Below, in pieces: positions 51,787 through 58,903 of a DNA stretch of 64,000 nt. This stretch comes from Allomuricauda sp. (lineage in GTDB: Bacteria > Bacteroidota > Bacteroidia > Flavobacteriales > Flavobacteriaceae), in the NCBI RefSeq assembly GCF_028280385.1, contig NZ_JANQLX010000003.1, forward strand, positions 496,001 to 560,000, given 5' to 3'. The notes beneath the pieces were generated by a model. That model had not been told where the DNA came from. It made no database searches and worked only from the letters and a program-made list of their open reading frames with translations. A program made the position numbers and the translations under genes. Each line of letters begins with the position of its first letter. Within the stretch, counting starts at the first letter, position 1.

Positions 51787-51837
51787 CGCAAAGGTCTTGT
51801 ATAGCGCTTAATTGCGGTTACGCGTTGTTGTACAACG
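51787..51837 (-). repeat. Cassette-type intergenic repeat, unit 6
   Basis: Blocks CGCAAAGGTCTTGTATAGCG and GCGTTGTTGTACAACG; the right part contains its own CGTTGTTGTACAACG near-palindrome. Confidence 0.55.
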
Positions 51838-51840
51838 TTT

Positions 51841-52281
51841 TTATATTTCAATCATCGTATTCTTTCGCAAACAAAATTCACCTTTTAGTTGACATACTAT
51901 TAAATCTCCAAATGTCAAATCTGCTCTTTCATTTTTCATTGGAAGAAATGAACTTTCAAAAGGCGTTCTGACCTTTGGGAAAATCCATTTAATAATTCGA
52001 GCAATAATCCAAAATGGTAAAGTAAGAAGTCCTATTAATACCTCATTACCATTAAAAAGTTCTCCTTCACTTTCAAAATGTTTGCTATAGTCAAATTTGT
52101 CAAAATTCAGATTATGTTTAGTGACGAACTCATCTAATAGATAATAATTATCATCTCCCCATAAACCTAAATCTTCAGCAATTTTTGTGTTTAGTCCTTT
52201 AACGTTTACCCCAGAAGCATTTTCAAGGAAATCCTTAATCTCTTTGTGTACTTTTCTCAATTCTTTAAATTCAACTTTCAT
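51841..52281 (-). CDS. DUF1493 family protein
   Basis: 146 residues. The block KIAEDLGLWGDDNYYLLDEF followed by NFDKFDYSKHFESEGEL is the acyl-carrier-like DUF1493 core, seen in phage-derived and toxin-neighbouring genes. A hydrophobic segment (about 81-98, LIGLLTLPFWIIARIIKWIF) follows. Function unknown. Between repeat units 6 and 7. Confidence 0.75.
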   Translation of the reverse strand: MKVEFKELRKVHKEIKDFLENASGVNVKGLNTKIAEDLGLWGDDNYYLLDEFVTKHNLNFDKFDYSKHFESEGELFNGNEVLIGLLTLPFWIIARIIKWIFPKVRTPFESSFLPMKNERADLTFGDLIVCQLKGEFCLRKNTMIEI

Positions 52282-52294
52282 TTTTGGTCAAATT

Positions 52295-52363
52295 GCTGCC
52301 AACGGTCTCGGTTAAGAGCGGTTTTTCGTGGGTTGGTATTTATTTAAAGGCATTGTTGTAGCC
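52295..52363 (-). repeat. Cassette-type intergenic repeat, unit 7
   Basis: Best match to unit 8: GCTGCCAACGGTCTCGG at the left, GGCATTGTTGTAGCC at the right; the two copies are near-identical over the first 50 bases, including GCGGTTTTTCG. Confidence 0.8.
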
Positions 52364-52368
52364 AGTTT

Positions 52369-52839
52369 TTATTTAGCAAGATTCTGTTTTCTTTCCGCAA
52401 TTCGTTCCCCAAATTTTGGATTCTGCTCGATTCTTGTTAGGAATTCAGAATCAAAACTCCCAATCGTTATAAACTCAAAGTCTAAAAAGAAGAAATGCTT
52501 TAGTCCGTTTTGTTTTAAAATCAGATTCTGCTTCTTTTTAGGTAATCTATCAATTTCTAGTGTGTCTGAAATAGATTTTTCAAACTGGTAAATTCGCAAC
52601 TGATTTGTATTTAGTTCAAGTATTTTCTTGAGTCCATTCAAGTCAGTTTGAACATCCATTTCCATTTGACGGACTGATAGATTTTTGATTTCAGTTCCAT
52701 CTTGAGTTTTTAAATCCGTTTTCCACCATTCAATTACTTCATGTGGTACAAATCCGTGGATAAAAATTGAATCCAAATCCTTATCAAAGAGCTCCCAAAT
52801 TTCTTCGTTAGATTCTATTTCAAATGTAAGTTTATGCAT
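52369..52839 (-). CDS. Hypothetical protein
   Basis: 156 residues, cytosolic, with alternating charged and aromatic segments (SIFIHGFVPHEVIEWWKTDL, HFFFLDFEFITIGSF). No domain recognised. Between repeat units 7 and 8, so probably the cargo of one cassette. Confidence 0.65.
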   Translation of the reverse strand: MHKLTFEIESNEEIWELFDKDLDSIFIHGFVPHEVIEWWKTDLKTQDGTEIKNLSVRQMEMDVQTDLNGLKKILELNTNQLRIYQFEKSISDTLEIDRLPKKKQNLILKQNGLKHFFFLDFEFITIGSFDSEFLTRIEQNPKFGERIAERKQNLAK

Positions 52840-52850
52840 TTTGTCAAATT

Positions 52851-52921
52851 GCTGCCAACGGTCTTGGTTAAGGGCGGTTTTTCGAGGGTTTGTATATGCC
52901 TATTGCCATAGTTGTGCAACG
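52851..52921 (-). repeat. Cassette-type intergenic repeat, unit 8
   Basis: GCTGCCAACGGTCTTGG at the left, GCCATAGTTGTGCAACG at the right; flanked on the left by GTCAAATT as is unit 7. Confidence 0.8.
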
Positions 52922-52924
52922 TAT

Positions 52925-53464
52925 TTATTTAAATAGCTCATTTTTTAAAATTCGGTAACTCAAGCTCTTTTCCCTGTTCCTCAAACTTTGATTTTGTCGG
53001 TCGAAAGTTAGATTTTCAGAGTAATCTCTATTTGATAATTTAAAAGTCAAAGTACTGTCATTTAATAATTCAGTTTGAGCTTTTTCTCTATCTCCAAATC
53101 CCGCAACGGAATTATAAAATTCCGCTGTTAGTTTTCCGTTTTTCTCTCGAACAGTTAGCGATTTTGTTGTCGCAAAACTGTCGTCTATTATATTGAGTAC
53201 GATTTCTCCTTTAATTCTGTTTCTAATTTGATTTGTAATTCCGAATGACAAATCGAATATTGGAATTAGCAACAATAAAATCGGAATCAGGTTTTGGGCA
53301 AAATGCTGCTTTTTTATGAGTAATCGAATGAGCTCGATTATACATAAGAGAATTGAAATCATCCAAATTCCACTTGTAATTATGTTTGGATATAGTTCCA
53401 TTAAAAGAGCGCTCAAAATATAAAGTGCTGTCAGAATTATATATTTCAAAAGTTCTTTTCTCAT
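52925..53464 (-). CDS. Hypothetical membrane protein
   Basis: 179 residues from the ATG at 53464 (a GTG three codons earlier is possible). Three hydrophobic segments in the first 85 residues (about 7-24, 30-48, 58-75), then a beta-rich soluble part (IKGEIVLNIIDDSFATT, LTFKLSNRDYSENLTF). Unrecognised. First gene of the cassette-type array in transcription direction. Confidence 0.65.
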   Translation of the reverse strand: MRKELLKYIILTALYILSALLMELYPNIITSGIWMISILLCIIELIRLLIKKQHFAQNLIPILLLLIPIFDLSFGITNQIRNRIKGEIVLNIIDDSFATTKSLTVREKNGKLTAEFYNSVAGFGDREKAQTELLNDSTLTFKLSNRDYSENLTFDRQNQSLRNREKSLSYRILKNELFK

Positions 53465-53596
53465 ATGTGGCACAACTCATTTACACCTCCAATTTACCCC
53501 ATTTACCCAAAAATCCTTCCTTCATTTTCAGATAAATCCCACCTTTTTTGTTATAAACCGTATGTTTGAAGTGCTACACTTTCCGATTGATAAGCG

Positions 53597-53743
53597 ATGC
53601 CAGATAGGGTAAGGGCCCTAAAACTGGTGCACGATATTGCGGTCTACCACTCAGATGAGTGCCTGGATGGGACAGAAAAGCGCACCCTCTACCAGGTCAA
53701 GGTACTATGGGACCTAATTGAGGAAACTTTACGGAAAGACTAA
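53597..53743 (+). CDS. Small hypothetical protein (48 aa)
   Basis: 48-codon frame starting with ATG at 53597 and ending with TAA at 53743, on the plus strand in a 305-bp gap between minus-strand genes. The peptide is mostly helical and charged (MPDRVRALKLVHDIAVYH, then ECLDGTEKRTLYQVKVLWDL), with acidic and basic residues well mixed, which is better than expected by chance. It is higher in GC than the array to its left. No homologue recognised and no promoter seen, so it may not be expressed. Confidence 0.4.
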   Translation: MPDRVRALKLVHDIAVYHSDECLDGTEKRTLYQVKVLWDLIEETLRKD

Positions 53744-53769
53744 AAAAATGGGAGGCTATGCTTCCTTTC

Positions 53770-54234
53770 TTACTTCACCGCTCCATGGGTGCTGGCATCC
53801 TTAAACTGCCAGAGCACATTAACAATCTGCCATTTCCCATTGAGTTTCACAATGTGCATATAGTCTATCCAATCATCGGCAATAAGCTTTACCGAGGCCG
53901 TTTTGTCAAATACATCCAGGATGACCACCTCTTTTTTGGGGTTTTCCGGGAATTTGTCGCCATTTTGGTTATAGGTCTCGGCCAAGAGCACCATGGCATC
54001 CGTAAAGGTTTCCCTTAGGTACTCCTTTTGGGCAAATTTATCCGTCCAAAAAGTGCGTTTTACCATTCTGGGGTGGGCAGAGCGCGCAAATAGTTCGGGT
54101 TTTACCTGGTGTTGGGATTCTATATAATCCAGAGCGGCCTGTTTTATGGCCAGGGAATCTTGTTGGGTCTGTGCGGAAAGTTCTGCGGTGGCCACACCCA
54201 AAAGGCAGGTCAGCAAAAGGACAGTGCTTTTCAT
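53770..54234 (-). CDS. Secreted putative lumazine-binding/SnoaL-like protein
   Basis: 154 residues; signal peptide ends about residue 21 (ATAELSAQ). NTF2-like fold typical of the Lumazine_bd_2 group: IKQAALDYIESQHQVKPEL, RSAHPRMVKRTFW, VVILDVFDKTASVKLIADDW and IDYMHIVKLNGKWQIVNVLW. Periplasmic; role unknown. Confidence 0.82.
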   Translation of the reverse strand: MKSTVLLLTCLLGVATAELSAQTQQDSLAIKQAALDYIESQHQVKPELFARSAHPRMVKRTFWTDKFAQKEYLRETFTDAMVLLAETYNQNGDKFPENPKKEVVILDVFDKTASVKLIADDWIDYMHIVKLNGKWQIVNVLWQFKDASTHGAVK

Positions 54235-54356
54235 GTTGTTCTATGTTGATCGTGATTTAGACCAAATATAGGGGCTTGGGCACTTCCATGAATACCGCCA
54301 ATGGATTTTTAAGACTGGATTAACATCCGTAGAGTAGGGGACCAACAAAAAGAGGT

Positions 54357-55010
54357 CTACCAAACGTTTTCCTCAATACCTAGTAGTTTCTTCATGACCC
54401 TGTTGTATCTGTGGGCAATTCTAATTTCGGGTCTGGATACAAAACACCCAAATACATACCTATACTCGAATTTATACTTGTCCGCAAACCGCTGTCTTCG
54501 CCTTTGGGTTTCCTCCCCTATAAAGCTTCCCGAGCCCAGAAGCTGGGCCTTTCCATTTTTAAAATCGATTTCTGCCTGGCGCTCGTTGTACTTCGCATAA
54601 AACTTCGGGGTCTGCAATGAGTCAATATGGGCGGCAAGTCGCCTGTCCGATATCTTCAATCTTAGCGTATCAATGATATCCTTTGGATGTAGCACCATAG
54701 ACTTGGAAATGGTTCGCGATCTTGGGTTGACTTTGATGTGGAGGCTATCGTTGATCCCAAGAACAAATCTGAACGTGGCGGTTGAATCAGTAATGATTAT
54801 GGTGTCTTTGGTCCCCTGTCTTATTTCAATGCGATGCCTTCTGTTATTTAAACGTTCTATCTGTTTGTCCGATGAAGATTGTATCATTTTATGCTCACTG
54901 GGAAATGATTTATGGAACTCCACCTTGCCCAGCTTCATATCTTGGCTAAAGGCGGAAAAAGCTAGAATGCCAAAAAACAGGCAGAGAAAAGTACGTACAA
55001 ATTGATGCAT
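54357..55010 (-). CDS. Hypothetical secreted protein
   Basis: 217 residues with a signal peptide (about 1-22, FLCLFFGILAFSAFSQ). The rest is basic and helical with a beta part (TIIITDSTATFRFVLGIND). No domain recognised. Ends in a stretch with RYVFGCFVSRPEIRIAHRYN. Own promoter region unknown. Confidence 0.65.
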   Translation of the reverse strand: MHQFVRTFLCLFFGILAFSAFSQDMKLGKVEFHKSFPSEHKMIQSSSDKQIERLNNRRHRIEIRQGTKDTIIITDSTATFRFVLGINDSLHIKVNPRSRTISKSMVLHPKDIIDTLRLKISDRRLAAHIDSLQTPKFYAKYNERQAEIDFKNGKAQLLGSGSFIGEETQRRRQRFADKYKFEYRYVFGCFVSRPEIRIAHRYNRVMKKLLGIEENVW

Positions 55011-55057
55011 GGGAAGGTTCTTTCAAACTTTCCCACAAAAGATATACCAACTCCCCT

Positions 55058-55387
55058 TTAAACCTGCCTAAAAATGTTGGTCCCTTTTTCCACAATGTCG
55101 CCCGTGGTCATTTCAAAATGTTCTTGGAGCTGTAGCTTCCCATTTTCAAAGGAGAGATAACAGGTGGATGTTCCATGGTCCATGGTGCCATCGGTTCGTA
55201 TTTGGCAATAGCTAAAATTGAGGATGTTCTCCTGCAATGTGCCCACCAGATATCCTTGCTGAATTTTTCCTCCGGAATATCCTGCATGAACCATTTCTCC
55301 ATCTTGTTTAAAATGGAAATAGGTGTCATTGTTCACGATTCCGTTTGGTACGGTTTGGACCACCTGCATTTTAATGTTGTTCAGCAT
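55058..55387 (-). CDS. Small beta-strand protein (often mislabelled N-acetylglutamate synthase)
   Basis: 109 residues; layout VPNGIVNNDTYFHFKQDGEMV, HAGYSGGKIQQGYLVGTL, SYCQIRTDGTMDHGTS and the ending DIVEKGTNIFRQV matches a small family that databases often call N-acetylglutamate synthase. It has no acetyltransferase fold, so the name should not be taken as function. Cytosolic. Confidence 0.75.
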   Translation of the reverse strand: MLNNIKMQVVQTVPNGIVNNDTYFHFKQDGEMVHAGYSGGKIQQGYLVGTLQENILNFSYCQIRTDGTMDHGTSTCYLSFENGKLQLQEHFEMTTGDIVEKGTNIFRQV

Positions 55388-55460
55388 AGGGTTTTCAGGG
55401 ATTTAAATCAGCATGTGGCAACAAAATAAAAGTGAAGCAAAACTATGGACCAGTTTGGGG

Positions 55461-56225
55461 TCATTTTTCCCAGATCTGATAGTGCCCGTCCCTTACCACA
55501 AGTCCAAAACCTAGATTTTTTAGGATGTCCTCACATTCTTGGGCTTCCTCCTCGGTCAGGATTCCGGCAAAGGGGTGTATCTCAAAAAATATCATTTTAA
55601 ACTTGGCAATGGACTCCGCAAAGTTTCGCAACAGGTAAAGCTCCCCGCCCTCAATGTCCATCACCAAAGTATCGAACTCCATCTGGTGTTTTTGTTCCAG
55701 GGCCTCAACGGTAAGGCCTTCCACCTCCGCTTTTTTAGGGGTTTCCCTTTTGGTGCTTCCACCCACAATAAGCTTATGGATAAAAAAGGTATTCGATTTT
55801 TGGTCCGATACAATGCAGTGCTCTACTGCAAATGCCCCATTGTTGGCCGCTTTGTTCTTCTCTACCCATGGAATCAAGTCGGGATTGGCCTCCAAGCTTA
55901 CCTGTTGGTCCTTTTGCTCCAGGATGTTATTGATCAGGCAGGAAACATAGCCCAAACAGGCCCCAAGTTCCAAAACACATGCCTTGGGCGAAAGATATTG
56001 TTTAAGGTACCGGGCCTCTTCCTCTTCATAAAGGTTTAGGGCAAACCGCCCCCTAAATTTGTAATCGGTAAGATCAAACGGTACATGGAGCACAACCCCG
56101 GCATGCTTGTACACCTTGGTGAACAGGGTAAAATAGATACCCCCCAACACCAGTCGGATTTTATGGATTCGTCTCTGTACTTTGCCCACAAGGTAAGTAA
56201 GCAAAGAGGTTTTTTGGGTCGCCAT
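55461..56225 (-). CDS. FkbM family methyltransferase
   Basis: 254 residues: SAM-binding motif I VLELGACLGYVSCLINN, then SLEANPDLIPWVEKN, DTLVMDIEGGELYLLRNF (motif IV) and IFFEIHPFAGILT, as in FkbM-type O-methyltransferases. N-terminal region (about 1-60) carries a hydrophobic stretch that may bind membrane or substrate. Such enzymes often methylate sugars or polyketides; target unknown. Confidence 0.88.
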   Translation of the reverse strand: MATQKTSLLTYLVGKVQRRIHKIRLVLGGIYFTLFTKVYKHAGVVLHVPFDLTDYKFRGRFALNLYEEEEARYLKQYLSPKACVLELGACLGYVSCLINNILEQKDQQVSLEANPDLIPWVEKNKAANNGAFAVEHCIVSDQKSNTFFIHKLIVGGSTKRETPKKAEVEGLTVEALEQKHQMEFDTLVMDIEGGELYLLRNFAESIAKFKMIFFEIHPFAGILTEEEAQECEDILKNLGFGLVVRDGHYQIWEK

Positions 56226-56366
56226 AGATGGTTGGCCATGCAGATTATGATACTACACCGCATAGCATGGGCGTAAATATACCAAAACCAAACCACTGAA
56301 GTACAGGAATAATGTGGTATGGGCCAAGGAGGCCCTAAAATTTAACCTATCCGTTAAAGTTGAAGC

Positions 56367-57272
56367 TTAATGTTCCACGATTTCCCGCTCCTTTACACTG
56401 TTGTTGCCCGGTACGCCCTCCATTCCAAGTTCTGGGATCACCAAAAGAGGAATCTGGGTGTGGAATGCGGTCCTTTTTACAATGGGTTCCCGGGTCATTT
56501 GTTCCATATAGCTGTGCTGGTAATTGAGCATTGCCAGTAAATGGATATTGAGTTCCTGGGAAAAGAGCTCCAAGGTCTGGGAGACCGAGTTGAGCTCCGA
56601 AACGGTATGCACATAGTGCTCGGTTCCCTTGAGGTACCTGCGGAGCATGTTCAGGTTAAATTGTTGTAGTTCGGACAAGGCCTTTATGCCGTATTGTACG
56701 TGCACAATTCTAATGGTGGCCTGGAACATTTGGGCCAATTCCAGCAGCGGGGCCAGTTCAGAAGTGGAGTAAAACCGATTAAAATCCGTAGCAAAAGCTA
56801 TTTCCGTTGGCGTAATAAATTCAAAATGCTGCGGAATGGCCAAAATTGGACATTTTTTGGTGCTTTTGATGATCCGCACCGTATTGCTGCCCATAAAAAC
56901 TTCCTCTATTCCAGAGGCACCCTTAGTACCTGTAATGATCAAGTTGATTCCAAAGGCATCCACCATTTCCTTGACCTCTTCTGTTAGCAGATTAAAGGAA
57001 GTAATGGTTTCAAAACTGTGCTTTGGATTTCCGTATTTGGTCTGGATACGCTCCACGGTCTTCCGGAGCCCTTGTTCTGAGGATTCCCTGACTGCATCCA
57101 CAATACGGTCCCCATCGATCATCTTTGCCATAAACCTTCCACTGGGGATGACCGGGGTATAGGTGTTTAGGAGATAAAAGGTGCAGCTCCTTGTTCGAAA
57201 CAATTGCATGGCATAGTCAATGGCGTTCCATGCGTTATCTGAAAAATCCGTGGGTATTAATATCTTCTGCAT
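56367..57272 (-). CDS. Universal stress protein, two domains
   Basis: 301 residues with two USP folds (about 1-145 and 150-290). The first keeps the ATP-binding pattern: KILIPTDFSDNAWNAIDYA, then LIITGTKGASGIEEVFMGSNT; the second lacks a clear G-2x-G-9x-G motif. Predicted FNR-type promoter directly upstream (57295-57337) with the same geometry as ccoI and ccoS, which ties it to low oxygen, as is seen for USP proteins in other bacteria. Confidence 0.9.
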   Translation of the reverse strand: MQKILIPTDFSDNAWNAIDYAMQLFRTRSCTFYLLNTYTPVIPSGRFMAKMIDGDRIVDAVRESSEQGLRKTVERIQTKYGNPKHSFETITSFNLLTEEVKEMVDAFGINLIITGTKGASGIEEVFMGSNTVRIIKSTKKCPILAIPQHFEFITPTEIAFATDFNRFYSTSELAPLLELAQMFQATIRIVHVQYGIKALSELQQFNLNMLRRYLKGTEHYVHTVSELNSVSQTLELFSQELNIHLLAMLNYQHSYMEQMTREPIVKRTAFHTQIPLLVIPELGMEGVPGNNSVKEREIVEH

Positions 57273-57294
57273 TCCTCCAATAATAAAAACAAGA

Positions 57295-57302
57295 TAAAAT
57301 TA
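57295..57302 (-). promoter_or_regulatory. -7 element of the usp promoter
   Basis: TAATTTTA on the minus strand, its TTT exactly 39 bases after the first base of the TGAC palindrome at 57326-57337. Start codon is 22 bp further on. Confidence 0.6.
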
Positions 57303-57325
57303 CCTTAATGCAGAGGGTGATACTA

Positions 57326-57337
57326 TGACAATTGTCA
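57326..57337. promoter_or_regulatory. FNR-type box upstream of usp
   Basis: Perfect palindrome TGACAATTGTCA, 53 bp before the usp ATG. Same TGAY-N4-GTCA form as the boxes before ccoI/fnr2 and ccoS. Confidence 0.7.
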
Positions 57338-57354
57338 GTTTAGCGCGAAACAGT

Positions 57355-58044
57355 TTAGAAGCCTTCCGCCAATTCCACCAGTTTTCGCTCGTTCTTGATG
57401 CCGATTCGCTTGCCGGAAGTATGGATCAAGCCTTTTTTCTTGAATTCGGAAATGATACGGATGGCAGATTCCGTTGCGGTGCCCACCACATTGGAAATGT
57501 CTTCCCGCGAAAGGGTGAGGGCCAAGTAGCCTTCGTTGTCTTCCCCAAAATTGTTTTTGAGATAAAGAATGGCTTCGGCAATACGTTGCTTTACGGTTTT
57601 CTGGCTCATGTTCACGATCACATCATCGGCTTCCTTAAGGTCATGGGCCATATGGCGTAACACTTCCAAGGTAAAATTTGGATTTTTGTGAAGGGTATGG
57701 GTAATGCTCTCTTTTGGGATAAAGCAAACCTCCATATCATTTACCGCAACCGCGGATAGATTGGTACTTTCCTCGGCAATAACGGAACGTTGACCAATAA
57801 CTTCCCCTTTGGTGGCCAGTTTTACAATTTGATCCTTGCCATTGGCACTAAGCTTGGAGAGTTTTGAAACGCCATTGCGTACGCAATAAACCCCATTTAG
57901 CTTGTCGCCTTCCTCGAAAATAGGCTCGCCTTTTTTTATTTTTTTGGTGGTTTTGGAATCTGAGACTTTCTTCAACTCCTCTTTGCTCATGGCCCGCAAG
58001 GAGTTGAATTGCCTGATGATACAATTTTCACATCTATTTTCCAT
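57355..58044 (-). CDS. Crp/Fnr family regulator, FNR1
   Basis: 229 residues: N-terminal cysteines MENRCENC (Cys5, Cys8) plus later Cys residues (VYCV and VCFI), a cNMP-binding fold (about 30-145) and a C-terminal winged helix (about 155-229) with DISNVVGTATESAIRIISEF. In the recognition helix Glu and Arg align with the key E and R of FNR, with Ile for Ser. Possible redox or oxygen sensing by Fe-S is suggested but the cysteine spacing is not that of E. coli FNR. Best candidate to bind the TGAY-N4-GTCA boxes in this region. Confidence 0.9.
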   Translation of the reverse strand: MENRCENCIIRQFNSLRAMSKEELKKVSDSKTTKKIKKGEPIFEEGDKLNGVYCVRNGVSKLSKLSANGKDQIVKLATKGEVIGQRSVIAEESTNLSAVAVNDMEVCFIPKESITHTLHKNPNFTLEVLRHMAHDLKEADDVIVNMSQKTVKQRIAEAILYLKNNFGEDNEGYLALTLSREDISNVVGTATESAIRIISEFKKKGLIHTSGKRIGIKNERKLVELAEGF

Positions 58045-58072
58045 TCATTTGCTATTTACCTGTTACCTGACG

Positions 58073-58119
58073 CCTAAAATTACAGCTAATTTAAGTAAGG
58101 AAAACTGTAATTTTTTAGG
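58073..58119. repeat. Inverted repeat between the two FNR-like genes
   Basis: CCTAAAATTACAG (58073-58085) faces CTGTAATTTTTTAGG (58105-58119), a 13-base stem with two extra bases and a 19-base AT-rich loop. It lies 5 bp after the fnr2 stop and 29 bp before the fnr1 start. No T-run follows, so it may act as a processing or attenuation signal instead of a standard terminator. Confidence 0.5.
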
Positions 58120-58123
58120 TTTA

Positions 58124-58804
58124 TTAAATCAATGTCTTCAACTTTTCCATATCCCCCAAAACAATTTCGCCCTTGCTAATGGTCAATATTTTCTTCTGCT
58201 TGAATTGGGTCAATAAATTGATGATGTATTCGGGCGAGGTGCCCAACACGGAAGCCATATCTTCCCTTCTAAGCCGCATGACCAGTTTACCGTTGGCTTC
58301 TAGGCCAAATTTTTCTGCCAAATAGATCAATAGGTTGATCAAACGCTCCCTGATTCCTTTGTGCGGGGAAAAGGCTATTCTCGCATTTTGGTTCAGGTTG
58401 ATGTCCTGTACCATCGCATTTAAAAGGTCGTTGCAGAAATTGGTGTTGACGCGTAGGTTGTCGGAAATCTCATTCTTGTCCAAACAATACAACTCCGTAT
58501 CCGTCAAGGTGGTGGCCGTGACCTTTGCACCTTTATTGGAAATCAATGAGCGTTTGCCCATGATTTCACCTTTTCCCAGAAAACGCAAAATATGTTCCCT
58601 GCCAGATGTATCCATGGTGCTGAATTTACAAGCTCCCTCCTTTATACAATACAGTTTGTTGAGTTGTTGGTTCTCTTCGAAAACGGTGGTTCCTTTGGGC
58701 AAAAAAACGGACTCTGAAGTACGAATCACTCTCTCTAAAGCCTTAGCGGAAAGCGACTTCAGGTTGCATAGTTCATCAACACATATGTCTGCGTGCTTTA
58801 CCAT
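58124..58804 (-). CDS. Crp/Fnr family regulator, FNR2
   Basis: 226 residues from the ATG at 58804. A frame open to 58852 would run through the palindrome and promoter, so the internal start is preferred. Cys8 and Cys13 near the N-terminus (MVKHADICVDELC), further Cys in YCIKEGAC, cNMP-fold (about 25-140), winged helix (DMASVLGTSPEYIINLLTQF) in which Glu is kept but the key Arg is Asn. So FNR2 may read another site or work as a partner of FNR1. Its promoter (58809-58851) gives a predicted transcript start at or near the A of the ATG. Confidence 0.9.
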   Translation of the reverse strand: MVKHADICVDELCNLKSLSAKALERVIRTSESVFLPKGTTVFEENQQLNKLYCIKEGACKFSTMDTSGREHILRFLGKGEIMGKRSLISNKGAKVTATTLTDTELYCLDKNEISDNLRVNTNFCNDLLNAMVQDINLNQNARIAFSPHKGIRERLINLLIYLAEKFGLEANGKLVMRLRREDMASVLGTSPEYIINLLTQFKQKKILTISKGEIVLGDMEKLKTLI

Positions 58805-58808
58805 AAAA

Positions 58809-58816
58809 CAAAGGTA
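58809..58816 (-). promoter_or_regulatory. -7 element of fnr2 (predicted leaderless)
   Basis: Perfect TAnnTTTG on the minus strand (TACCTTTG), its TTT 39 bases after the first base of the palindrome at 58840-58851. The ATG begins 4 bases after it. Confidence 0.6.
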
Positions 58817-58839
58817 AACATCCCCTAAATCACATAACC

Positions 58840-58851
58840 TGACATAAGTCA
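58840..58851. promoter_or_regulatory. Bidirectional FNR-type box between fnr2 and ccoI
   Basis: TGACATAAGTCA. It has a correctly spaced -7 element on both sides: TACCTTTG leftward (fnr2) and CATATTTG rightward (58875-58882, ccoI), each with TTT 39 bases from the box start. 52 bp to the ccoI ATG. Confidence 0.75.
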
Positions 58852-58874
58852 TATTTTAGTACATTGTAACATCA

Positions 58875-58882
58875 CATATTTG
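58875..58882 (+). promoter_or_regulatory. -7 element of ccoI
   Basis: CATATTTG, one base off TAnnTTTG, at the same distance from its box as the other three. Confidence 0.6.
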
Positions 58883-58903
58883 CGTCAGGTAAAGCAAATG
58901 TAA

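Noticed and set aside
47467..52921. CRISPR array
   Set aside because: Repeats are diverged, of variable length and separated by whole genes, not by short spacers.
45836..53464. Toxin-antitoxin or defence island
   Set aside because: No nuclease, RelE/HigB-like, helicase or abortive-infection domain could be recognised; only DUF1493 has loose links of this kind.
53223..53480. 85-codon minus-strand frame overlapping the gene at 52925-53464
   Set aside because: Overlaps the membrane protein in another frame and gives no recognisable or better protein pattern.
55058..55387. N-acetylglutamate synthase
   Set aside because: The database label of this small family does not fit: no GNAT or amino acid kinase domain is present.
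58805..58852. Longer N-terminus of FNR2
   Set aside because: These codons cover the palindrome and the -7 element, and FNR1 starts at the position corresponding to the internal Met.
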